From positions 1 through 59,822 of the forward strand of contig JAIOHL010000085.1 in assembly GCA_019913005.1 (NCBI GenBank): a stretch of DNA of 59,822 nt. Direction: 5' to 3'. Source of the stretch: Anaerolineae bacterium. GTDB taxonomy: Bacteria; Chloroflexota; Anaerolineae; Aggregatilineales; J027. The position numbers were made by a program, and so were the translations under genes. Below the pieces are notes generated by a model. That model was not told the DNA's origin, made no database searches, and was given only the letters and a program-made list of their open reading frames with translations. This document shows, one piece after another, positions 17,472-25,209 of this stretch; the stretch's first letter is position 1, and every line of letters begins with the position of its first letter.

Positions 17472-19514
17472 ATGAACGCACTGCTTACGAAAATTTCTAA
17501 ACGGCTTCATCCCGGTTTTGAGAGTCTTGGCGCTCGCAATATTGGGTTGCTTGCCGATACCTTGGCGTTTTTTTTGTACACGCCTGTAGCTTTGATAGGG
17601 ATTGTATGGCTTGTATTAGAAACAGATCAAGGGGTGATACAACGCGAATGGCCCATGCTGATGACCTTGTTGATCTTTATCGCCTTAGCCGAGCGACTTG
17701 ACTTTTTTCTCGCTTTGTCTATGGGGACAGAACAGGTCTCTACACAGGGGTCACTGGCACCGATTATCACATGGTCGGGGGTACTGCTGTTTGGCCCAAC
17801 CGTTTTCTGGCTTCAGTTTCTGGTGGCGGTTGGGGACTACTTCTATGAATGGTGGCGTGCCCCCCGTCTGAGTTTTGTATTTTGGAATGTTTTCCGCCGA
17901 TTTCTTGGGGAAGTTGTTTCATGCACGATAGCAGGGTTGTTGGCCTTAAGTATTTATGAGGGACTAGGCGGTGAATATCCCCTCCCAAGCCTGAAAGCCG
18001 ACGATTTCGTGTTAGGACTGGCTGCGATTCTTGCCCATATTGGGATTGCCCAATTGTTTGACCTCCCCTACACGATTTACATCTTGCGTCAAATTTATAT
18101 TTCGCCAGAGTTTCGGGCTGGCTTCAGAAATGTTCTGTTGGTGGTTCTCTTATCCATGGCTACCAGTTTTCTCATCGAACCGTTTGGGGTATTGGGGGCT
18201 GGCGTTTATTCAGGAGATGGTTTCTTAGCCTTCTTGATGTTTGCGACAGGGTTATTGCTCATTTGTGTGCTGCTTTACCGCCTAAGTAAATCAGTGGACA
18301 GCAGTCAACAGCGTTCGCGTGAGATGGAACTCTTGGAGCAGATGAGCCGCGCAATCTTGAATGGGCCGCCGGATGCTTCAGCGCTGCCGGAGATTTTGAA
18401 AACGCATGTCCCACCTATGTTTCTCAGTTCAGCAATCTTTATTCGGTTGTATCCAGACCGTACCCTGCTGGATCATGTGATTAATCAGTATCAGCCCGAC
18501 GCTGATTTCTGGCAGTGGTTAAGCAGCCAAAAAGAACCCGTCACCATCAAAGCGAAAGAAATCATGCCTTGGGCAAATAAACCTGCTGTTTTTTCGATGC
18601 TGGCTGTGCCGATATTGGATGCAGAAACCCGTGAAACAAGTGGCGGCATTTATTTTGGGGGTCTCCGTATTGGAAAGATGGATCGCTTTAAGCTACCTTT
18701 GCAATCCCTCGCCGCACAAATTGCCTCGGCTTTACATAGCGCCAAGACCTATCAGGAGACCTTAACTCATCAGAAAACGATGCAAGAATTAGCGTTTGCA
18801 GGCAAGGTACAGGCCAGTTTCTTACCGAGTGAACTGCCACAGGTGACAGGTTGGCAGTTGGCGGCAACCATTGACTCCGCCCGCGAGACCTGCGGTGATT
18901 TTTATGATTTGATTGCCCTGCCCGATGGTAAATTAGGATTTGTGGTGGCGGATGTGGCGGATAAGGGGACAGGCGCGGCGCTATTTATGGCTCTCAGCCG
19001 CACTTTGATTCGTACCTATGCCTTTGAATATCCCGACGAGCCTGCGACTGTGTTACGGGCGGCTAATCAACGCATTTTGCAGGATACGCGCACCAATCTT
19101 TTTGTGACGGCCTTTTATGGCGTGCTGAACCCTGCCGATGGGATGTTGACCTATGCGAGTGCAGGGCATAACCCGGCCTTTGTTTTGAATATCAAAGATG
19201 GTGAGGGCGTACAAAAATTAGCCAAGACGGGTATCCCGATGGGCATGTTTGATACAGGCAAATGGAAACAACAGTCTCATCAGCTTGCCCCTGCCGATGT
19301 GTTAATTATGTATACCGATGGTGTGACCGAGGCGCAGGACATCGCAGGTAATTTGTATTCCGAAGCTCGCCTACTCAAGACCATTCGGGCTAATCCTGCA
19401 CTGAGTTGTAACCATATGCGCGACATGGTGGTCACGGATATTCACCAATTTGTGGGGAATGCTCCGCAATCAGATGACATTACGTTGATGTTGGTCATGC
19501 GTAATCCAAATTAA
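17472..19514 (+). CDS. Membrane SpoIIE-type PP2C phosphatase with GAF-like domain
   Basis: A 680-residue protein. About seven N-terminal membrane segments span residues 20-275. A GAF-like sensor region lies near 290-420. The C-terminal PP2C/SpoIIE domain (about 440-680) shows SARETCGDFYDL and FVVADVADKGTGAALFM with the metal-binding Asp residues, then ASAGHNPA and MYTDGVTEA, and QSDDITLMLV. RsbU-type phosphatases dephosphorylate anti-anti-sigma proteins to release stress sigma factors; no partner Rsb genes are nearby. It is a single-gene unit with a weak ribosome site. Confidence 0.9.
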   Translation: MNALLTKISKRLHPGFESLGARNIGLLADTLAFFLYTPVALIGIVWLVLETDQGVIQREWPMLMTLLIFIALAERLDFFLALSMGTEQVSTQGSLAPIITWSGVLLFGPTVFWLQFLVAVGDYFYEWWRAPRLSFVFWNVFRRFLGEVVSCTIAGLLALSIYEGLGGEYPLPSLKADDFVLGLAAILAHIGIAQLFDLPYTIYILRQIYISPEFRAGFRNVLLVVLLSMATSFLIEPFGVLGAGVYSGDGFLAFLMFATGLLLICVLLYRLSKSVDSSQQRSREMELLEQMSRAILNGPPDASALPEILKTHVPPMFLSSAIFIRLYPDRTLLDHVINQYQPDADFWQWLSSQKEPVTIKAKEIMPWANKPAVFSMLAVPILDAETRETSGGIYFGGLRIGKMDRFKLPLQSLAAQIASALHSAKTYQETLTHQKTMQELAFAGKVQASFLPSELPQVTGWQLAATIDSARETCGDFYDLIALPDGKLGFVVADVADKGTGAALFMALSRTLIRTYAFEYPDEPATVLRAANQRILQDTRTNLFVTAFYGVLNPADGMLTYASAGHNPAFVLNIKDGEGVQKLAKTGIPMGMFDTGKWKQQSHQLAPADVLIMYTDGVTEAQDIAGNLYSEARLLKTIRANPALSCNHMRDMVVTDIHQFVGNAPQSDDITLMLVMRNPN

Positions 19515-19617
19515 AGGTAGCCGCCGAGCCATCATCGGGCAGGCGTATTCGACGATTTGCGACATTTGGTGTAAACCTATTGCGTGATTTTTTGATTCAT
19601 AAATCGGAGCGGCATCG

Positions 19618-21222
19618 GTGTTGAAAAAATTGGGTTTAGGCATCTGGGTCGGCTTATTATTTGGGGTCATGGCGTGCAATTTGAGCGGGGCAGAGGAAGG
19701 TAATGCGCTGCCCACGCGGACATTGCCACCAGCGGCCTTGTTTACTTTACCCCCCATACCAAGCCAAGCGCCGTTGGTTGCAGGTCAAATCAACGCGACC
19801 CCGATTCCCACCAATACGCCTGAACCTGTTTGCACCAGTGATACCACCCTGCGCCAAGTGCGTTATAAGGCGGAGGCGACACTCGATTGGCCGACTCAAT
19901 CCGTACAAGTGCAGCAAACCACCATTTATCGCAATGATTCACAAGATTATTTACATGAGATTGTCTTCCATGCCGAACCCAATCATTTACCGGATATTAT
20001 GGCCCTTGAGCAGGTTGTGGACGCAGATGGGCATGTCATCGAGGGTGTCACTTTAGAGGGGACACGCTTATCTGTCCCATTACAGGATAAACTCGGCTCG
20101 AATTGCGAAATTGTGCTGCATTTAAATTTCAGCCTCAAATTACCCGCGATTTATGACAGCTATGGGGGCCGTTGGGGTTATCTGGGATACAGCTTCCGCC
20201 AGACGAATTTGGGTCTATGGTTGCCGACCATCGCTATTTATCAGGGGGATGGCAATTGGTACGTCCCGCGTGAATACAACATTGGCGAGCAAACCATGCC
20301 GATAGCGGGCGATTATGACGTGGAACTGACGGTGGTCAATGCGCCCCCCTCTTTGCAAGTGGCAGGGCCGGGGGAGGTTGCCCAACCCGAAAGCGATGTT
20401 TGGACATTTAAACTCGACGGTGCCCGCGATTTATCTATCAGCCTGAGCGATGCCGTCCAGAAAACGAGCGCGATGGCCGGTGGGGTATTGGTCGAACTCT
20501 ATTATTTCCCCGATAACGCCCCGACAGGCCTAAACCCGGCGGGTCATGCGCTGGATACTGCCCAAAAAGCCCTCGTTGTCTTTGCCCAATCTTATGGGCC
20601 ATATCCCTATGATCGCCTCGTGATTGTTGAAGGGGATTTTCCGGATGGCATGGAATTTACAGGCATGGTGTTTGTCAGCGAGGCGTGGTTCCGGACATGG
20701 AGCGGCAATAATAACGATTGGTTGACCATCATCACCGCCCATGAAATATCCCATCAGTGGTGGTATGGCCTTGTGAGCAACGATCAGGGCCTTAACCCGT
20801 ATTTGGATGAGGCATTGGCGACGTACAGCGAACTGCTGTTTTTTGAGCGCACCGACCCTGAACAAGTCAATTGGTGGTGGAATTTCCGTATTCTAAAACA
20901 CCCCACCGAAGATGCGGTGGATTCGCCCGTGTACAATTTCACCGCGTTTCGAGGCTATATTGATGCCGTTTATCTGCGCGGCGTGTTGATGCTGCAAGAT
21001 GTTCGAGATATGGTGGGAGATGCGGCATTTTTTGCGTGGCTGAAAACCTATGTCGCCAATAATCGGGGACGGATTGCTACCCCGCCAGATTTGTGGGGGA
21101 GTTTGCCACCCGATGAATTTACGTTGGTTGCCGAAATCCGCCGCACCTATCTGAACGCCAAAGATAGCGCCGTCGCTGGTGAACCAACACAGCAGTTTAA
21201 CCCAAGTCAGGTGGCAGAATAG
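19618..21222 (+). CDS. M1-family zinc metallopeptidase lipoprotein
   Basis: A 534-residue protein starting at GTG with GGAG eight bases upstream. A lipobox, GVMAC with Cys20, predicts a surface lipoprotein. The Thr/Pro-rich linker (30-65) leads into an M1 aminopeptidase-like domain. The zinc site is H375-E-x-x-H379 with the third ligand Glu398 in LDEALATYSE, giving the exact HExxH-18-E spacing. DGMEFTGMVF replaces the GxMEN exopeptidase motif. It lacks the long C-terminal helical domain of full aminopeptidase N, so it is a short M1 variant probably acting on extracellular peptides. Confidence 0.9.
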   Translation: MLKKLGLGIWVGLLFGVMACNLSGAEEGNALPTRTLPPAALFTLPPIPSQAPLVAGQINATPIPTNTPEPVCTSDTTLRQVRYKAEATLDWPTQSVQVQQTTIYRNDSQDYLHEIVFHAEPNHLPDIMALEQVVDADGHVIEGVTLEGTRLSVPLQDKLGSNCEIVLHLNFSLKLPAIYDSYGGRWGYLGYSFRQTNLGLWLPTIAIYQGDGNWYVPREYNIGEQTMPIAGDYDVELTVVNAPPSLQVAGPGEVAQPESDVWTFKLDGARDLSISLSDAVQKTSAMAGGVLVELYYFPDNAPTGLNPAGHALDTAQKALVVFAQSYGPYPYDRLVIVEGDFPDGMEFTGMVFVSEAWFRTWSGNNNDWLTIITAHEISHQWWYGLVSNDQGLNPYLDEALATYSELLFFERTDPEQVNWWWNFRILKHPTEDAVDSPVYNFTAFRGYIDAVYLRGVLMLQDVRDMVGDAAFFAWLKTYVANNRGRIATPPDLWGSLPPDEFTLVAEIRRTYLNAKDSAVAGEPTQQFNPSQVAE

Positions 21223-21276
21223 AGCATAGAGTTTAGAACGTACATTCTATTACTGTCCATTATATGCGCCGAATTT

Positions 21277-21302
21277 GAATTCGTAACTACAATTACGAAT
21301 TC
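21277..21302. repeat. Perfect 10-bp stem hairpin between convergent genes
   Basis: GAATTCGTAA and TTACGAATTC are exact reverse complements separated by CTACAA. The hairpin lies between the M1 peptidase (plus) and the DUF420 gene (minus), where a bidirectional terminator would be expected, but neither side carries a clear T-run. Confidence 0.5.
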
Positions 21303-21336
21303 CCTTGTGGCTTATATAAGTGACCGCCATTTGCTG

Positions 21337-21762
21337 CTAGTGTTCTGAGACATACAGCATAATATAGACCAGCACACCTGTCACTGAGACGTAAATCCAC
21401 ACAGGCCAGACATAACGGGCGATTTTGCGGTGCCGTCCGTCAAAGGGGTCTTTATAGGCTCGCCACAGGGTCAGTAGGATAAACGGCACATTCACCGCCG
21501 CCAAAATCACATGTGGGATGAGAATCAGGAAATAGATAATCCGCAGAAAACCCTCGCCCTCGTAGGGCTTGGAGCCGACTTGGGCATGGTAAATCAGATA
21601 CGAGGTCAGGAATACGGCTGAAACAATGACGGCGGCAATCATCGTGGCGCGGTGGGCCTTCCAGCGGTCATGTTTGATGAAATAATAGGCCAAACTCAGC
21701 AGCATCGCCGCTGTTGTATTCAAAATCGCGTTCAGGGTTGGTAAATCTGAAGTCGCTAACAT
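21337..21762 (-). CDS. DUF420 membrane protein, oxidase assembly-associated
   Basis: A 141-residue protein with four hydrophobic helices (about 12-28, 40-58, 76-98 and 118-137). It contains KAHRATM and IPHVILAAVNVP, histidine-bearing motifs typical of DUF420. The family is regularly found at the end of cytochrome c oxidase operons and is thought to help heme or copper assembly. Here it is the last gene of the cta cluster, 73 bases beyond ctaB, in the same direction. The detailed role is unproven. Confidence 0.85.
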   Translation of the reverse strand: MLATSDLPTLNAILNTTAAMLLSLAYYFIKHDRWKAHRATMIAAVIVSAVFLTSYLIYHAQVGSKPYEGEGFLRIIYFLILIPHVILAAVNVPFILLTLWRAYKDPFDGRHRKIARYVWPVWIYVSVTGVLVYIMLYVSEH

Positions 21763-21787
21763 GCCGATACGCCTTCGGTTGGGTGGG

Positions 21788-21868
21788 GCGGATTTTTAGT
21801 AACCCGCCACCGATGAAATATACAAAGCGGATTTTTTAGAAACCTGCCACCGATGAAATGCACACAAA
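21788..21868. repeat. Imperfect tandem duplication of the 3' end of ctaB
   Basis: The stretch GCGGATTTTT-AG-AACC-GCCACCGATGAAAT occurs at 21788-21819 and again at 21827-21859, about 39-40 bases apart and differing at a few positions. The second copy contains the last codons and stop of ctaB; the first lies just beyond the stop and would read the same ending (SSVAGY then stop) in a shifted frame. Confidence 0.75.
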
Positions 21869-22750
21869 CAGGATAATCACAGCGAGATAGAGATTACTGG
21901 TCAGGAAGAGCTTAAGGGCCTGTTTGCGCGTGGGCACAAAAATTAGACGCAGACTGTGCAGTAGGAAATAAAGGGTCATCAGCGCGGCAGGCACAAAATA
22001 GAGCAGACCCAATGCAGAATCCGCACCCAGTGCAAGCGCCAAGATTGCCAAGCCGATGGCATGAACAAAGCCCCAAATGGCGGAAGTACGCGCCGAAGTC
22101 TGGGCAGGCAGCATCGGGGTGTTGCTGGCGATGTAGTCATCCCGATAGAGAATGGCAAGTGCCCAAAAATGCGTTGGTGTCCACAGGAACACAATCGCCG
22201 CCAACGCCAACACACCGGGCTCATTCCACGCGCCAACCGCTGCCCCACCACTTAAGACGGCACAGCTTCCCGCCGCCCCACCAATCACGATATTCAGCAT
22301 GGTGCGGGGTTTGAGCCAGATGGTATACACCCCAACATAAATCATCGCCCCTAGCAGCAAGAAAAAGCCGAGTTCTGGATTAAAGGGCCAGACCGCCGCG
22401 ACAGGCAGCAAAATCATGGCAAGGGCAATCCACAGCACATATTCGGGATGCTGAATCTGACCTGTCACCAACGGACGCTGGCTGGTGCGTTTCATATCGC
22501 CATCGGAGTCGCGCTCGATATATTGGTTAAGGGCCGATGCCCCTGCGGCTGAAAGGCCCCCTGTCACCAAGAGGATAAGCATGTCTAATAGACCGGGGCG
22601 ACCTGCTGCTCCCAAAAAAGCGCCACCCACCGCCGCAAACAACAGCAGGCTGACAATGCGCAGCTTAAATAAATTCGTCAGTGTTTGCCACAGCGATACC
22701 TCGCGGATAGCAGTTCCAGTAAGGGTATTGGTGTCTTGCCGAATGCTCAA
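21836..22750 (-). CDS. ctaB: Protoheme IX farnesyltransferase (heme O synthase)
   Basis: A 304-residue UbiA-family prenyltransferase. The first Asp-rich motif is seen as NQYIERDSDGDMKRT near residue 75, and the second conserved region as YRDDYIASNTPMLP near 200. About nine membrane helices follow. It farnesylates heme B to heme O, the first step towards heme A for the oxidase encoded upstream. It is coupled to the YtkA-like gene: its start lies one base past that gene's stop. Length and motifs match CtaB/Cox10. Confidence 0.94.
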   Translation of the reverse strand: MSIRQDTNTLTGTAIREVSLWQTLTNLFKLRIVSLLLFAAVGGAFLGAAGRPGLLDMLILLVTGGLSAAGASALNQYIERDSDGDMKRTSQRPLVTGQIQHPEYVLWIALAMILLPVAAVWPFNPELGFFLLLGAMIYVGVYTIWLKPRTMLNIVIGGAAGSCAVLSGGAAVGAWNEPGVLALAAIVFLWTPTHFWALAILYRDDYIASNTPMLPAQTSARTSAIWGFVHAIGLAILALALGADSALGLLYFVPAALMTLYFLLHSLRLIFVPTRKQALKLFLTSNLYLAVIILFVCISSVAGF

Positions 22751-22751
22751 A

Positions 22752-23282
22752 TCATTTACTCCCCTGTGGTTTATTTTTGCGATACATCATCCCGAATGCC
22801 AAGATTATGACAACGGCGGTTATTCCCAACGCGGGCCATAACCAACGTGTCCACTTATTTGAGGCTTCGACTACATCGAGTTCAAAACTAGCTGTACCTT
22901 GACCCAGTTCGCCATCTATCACAATGGTAATTTGCCACCGACCTGTTTTATCCAAACGCAACGGCGCTTCATAAAACAGTTTTTGGGCAGCATTATCATG
23001 GGTGGCCTGCTGAGATTTTGTCGTCGAAGAATCAGACGCCAAAACTGCGTTTATTTGTACGTCCGCGTCTAAGATAAAGTCTTTTTCTTGATCTTGAACC
23101 GAGACGGTGATGTGTAATTCATCCTCAACCGAGACATCTTTGGGGTCTGTCCACGCCGATACAAGATATGGCCCGGCTTCGACTTGCTCCAATTTTTGAT
23201 TGCCCAAGCCATGTGCATCTGTACGCGCCATTGGGATAAAGGTCGCACCGAGCAGCACCAACCATAATCCGAACCGCTTCAT
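22752..23282 (-). CDS. Exported FixH/YtkA-like protein with C-terminal membrane anchor
   Basis: I start this 176-residue protein at ATG 23282, which overlaps the ctaG stop as ATGA; the frame opens earlier but lies inside ctaG. It has a signal peptide (residues 1-23), an about 110-residue extracellular beta-sandwich with a GPYLVSAWTDPKDV motif, and one C-terminal helix (about 147-167) followed by a basic tail. This layout matches YtkA/FixH-like or CopC-like proteins of oxidase operons, thought to assist copper delivery or complex assembly. I see no clear Cys/Met copper motif, so the role is inferred from position. Confidence 0.65.
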   Translation of the reverse strand: MKRFGLWLVLLGATFIPMARTDAHGLGNQKLEQVEAGPYLVSAWTDPKDVSVEDELHITVSVQDQEKDFILDADVQINAVLASDSSTTKSQQATHDNAAQKLFYEAPLRLDKTGRWQITIVIDGELGQGTASFELDVVEASNKWTRWLWPALGITAVVIILAFGMMYRKNKPQGSK

Positions 23283-24169
23283 GATGCTGCGATTCCTTTG
23301 GCCTGTTGGCGTTGGAGTTTGGCGCGTTTGGCCTTGATCTGGGCCTGCTTCTCGGAATAATCCATCAGCCGCGAAATCAAGATCAATATGGTGTAGCCGT
23401 ACATCATGCCACCCGGAATCCACATAATCAGACCACCAATTACTTGGTCGCGGTGGGCCTCAATGCCCCACATACGCGGCACGGTGGCGTAATAGGTGTA
23501 GATCAACTCCGGTGACATGGTGATATAGATGCCCAGCAGCAAATTTTGGAAGTAGGTGGCGGCGGCGAACATGATGCGCTTGCCATAGGTGCGGTGTTTA
23601 TGAAATTTAGGGGCGGCGTCGGTGGTGTGCCACCAAATGGCAAGGGCCGTACCGAAAAAAAGAAGGTGTTGGATGTTGTGAATGGTGCTATGGGTAGTAG
23701 CACGTTCATACATCTCGGCGTCGTGCCACATCCACAAATTGAGGGTGTAGAACATCCAAATAATCCCCGGCTTGGTGATGGTGACAATGAGTTGCCGGAG
23801 AGGTGATTTCTGGTTGAGAAATTTGGCGAGTTGCAGCCGGAGCGGGCGGGGCAATCCCCACATCCCAATCGGCATCGGGGCCGCCAGCATTATCAGGGGT
23901 GCCGCGTACATCATCATCAAAATATGCTGAATCATGTGAATGAAAAACAGCAGTGATTCAAATGTGCCGATCCCCGACAGTAGTGCTAGGGCGATGAAAC
24001 CCATGCCCACGAGGTAGGAGGCAAGACGCCAACCGTTGGCGATTTTTGCGCCCCTGCGTCGCAGCCGCACCCAGCCCGTTACGTAAATAGATACGCATGT
24101 CAGCAGGACGAATATTACGTCCCAACGCCATTCCCACGAACGCAGGAAGGCTTCAGTTGTTGCATCCAT
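23279..24169 (-). CDS. ctaG: Cytochrome c oxidase assembly protein CtaG (caa3 type)
   Basis: A 296-residue membrane protein with about seven helices and the CtaG-family histidine motifs: MIQHILMMMYAAP near 85, MWHDAEMYERA near 147, and NIQHLLFFGTALAIWWH near 163. The C-terminus is basic (KAKRAKLQRQQAK). Family members are needed for copper insertion or assembly of caa3 oxidase in Bacillus. It lies between ctaE and the YtkA-like gene, and overlaps the latter by ATGA. Confidence 0.92.
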   Translation of the reverse strand: MDATTEAFLRSWEWRWDVIFVLLTCVSIYVTGWVRLRRRGAKIANGWRLASYLVGMGFIALALLSGIGTFESLLFFIHMIQHILMMMYAAPLIMLAAPMPIGMWGLPRPLRLQLAKFLNQKSPLRQLIVTITKPGIIWMFYTLNLWMWHDAEMYERATTHSTIHNIQHLLFFGTALAIWWHTTDAAPKFHKHRTYGKRIMFAAATYFQNLLLGIYITMSPELIYTYYATVPRMWGIEAHRDQVIGGLIMWIPGGMMYGYTILILISRLMDYSEKQAQIKAKRAKLQRQQAKGIAAS

Positions 24170-24189
24170 TGGATTTTATTACATACCTT

Positions 24190-24228
24190 CAAACAAAGGC
24201 GGGTTATCTCAAACTTGCTTAACCCGCC
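24190..24228 (-). terminator. Strong hairpin between ctaE and ctaG
   Basis: On the minus strand GGCGGGTTA pairs with TAACCCGCC (9 bp, 24198-24206 with 24220-24228, 13-base loop), followed by CTTTGTTTG. It could partly terminate or process the transcript, lowering expression of the assembly genes relative to the structural oxidase genes. Confidence 0.55.
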
Positions 24229-24270
24229 CCTGCTCAATTGTGATTTTCAGAAAAGCGTAGTCGCAGCCGA

Positions 24271-24930
24271 TTAATGCGCGACAGTCTCCGGCACGGTTCC
24301 GATCAGATAGAGGGCGACATAGAAGAAGACCCATACCACGTCAACAAAGTGCCAATAGAGAGCGGCAGATTCGACCCCCCAATGGCTCTTGGAAGAATAA
24401 TGGCCGCGAATGCCATTAAAAAACACGATCAACAGGAAAAGCACGCCGGTGATGACGTGCAAGGCGTGGACACCTGTCATGAAAAAGAACAGGCCACCTT
24501 CGATGTGACCATCAGGCTTAAAGTGATTGAGGGCCTCGTCCCATTCATAAACCACGCCACCGACGAAGATCAAGCCCAAGAGAATCGCCAAAAAGGTGCT
24601 GAGATTAAATTGGAAGCGGTCATTGTGTTTGATGGCGACTTCGGCGCGATTGACGAAAAAGCTGCTCACCAACAGAATGGAGGTAATCACTAACCCCAAT
24701 GATTGGCTGAGTTCGGGACGGGTGAAGCCATCTTCATTGCGCCCCAAGACGATTCGCATAATGAGAATCCCGGCGAACAGGAACGTTTCGGAGATAATAA
24801 ACAGCCACATCCCCAGACGATTGAATTGAAGCTGACGTTCGGGCGCGATTGGAATAAGGCCGCCGTGATGACCATCGTGCTCTACCACCGCGCCGTGATG
24901 GGCAATCGGTTCAAGTGCTGTCGTACTCAT
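24271..24930 (-). CDS. ctaE: Cytochrome c oxidase subunit III
   Basis: A 219-residue membrane protein with five helices and the COX3 motifs RLGMWLFIISETFLFAG (near 35) with its conserved Glu, HHYSSKSHWGVESAALYWHFVD-like C-terminal region and VHALHVITGV near 152. It binds the catalytic subunit and shields the oxygen-reducing core. Its ATG overlaps the ctaF stop (TAATG at 24928-24932). It is shorter than mitochondrial COX3 (about 260) but normal for bacterial caa3 enzymes. Confidence 0.94.
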   Translation of the reverse strand: MSTTALEPIAHHGAVVEHDGHHGGLIPIAPERQLQFNRLGMWLFIISETFLFAGILIMRIVLGRNEDGFTRPELSQSLGLVITSILLVSSFFVNRAEVAIKHNDRFQFNLSTFLAILLGLIFVGGVVYEWDEALNHFKPDGHIEGGLFFFMTGVHALHVITGVLFLLIVFFNGIRGHYSSKSHWGVESAALYWHFVDVVWVFFYVALYLIGTVPETVAH

Positions 24931-25187
24931 TATTCTGCGTGCCCCTCGTCTACTTCGTCTTCAGGATTCCACATATGCGAAATATGCATGTAGTAGTTGA
25001 TGATGACGCCCGCCTTGACCACTGCGATGAGGGTCAACGGAATCAGCGTGCTGCTAAACAATGGAATATCATCGGCAGTCCCGATGCCATATTCAATGGC
25101 GGTGAAAACCCCCAACACGACAAGGACAATAATGCCCTGTAGATATTCGGCGGCTTTGCCTTTACGTGAATGTGTTTCGTGTTCCAT
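24930..25187 (-). CDS. ctaF: Cytochrome c oxidase subunit IV (bacterial)
   Basis: An 85-residue protein with two to three hydrophobic helices, ending in VKAGVIINYYMHISHMWNP, a typical COX4_pro signature. Small subunit IV stabilises the caa3 complex. It lies between ctaD and ctaE and overlaps ctaE, as in other caa3 operons. Confidence 0.85.
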   Translation of the reverse strand: MEHETHSRKGKAAEYLQGIIVLVVLGVFTAIEYGIGTADDIPLFSSTLIPLTLIAVVKAGVIINYYMHISHMWNPEDEVDEGHAE

Positions 25188-25209
25188 AATTGGCTTTCCC
25201 CCTTAAAAA

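Noticed and set aside
23546-23806. Open frame on the plus strand opposite ctaG
   Set aside because: Low-complexity Gly/Val-rich antisense shadow of a membrane gene, without ribosome site or homology signal.
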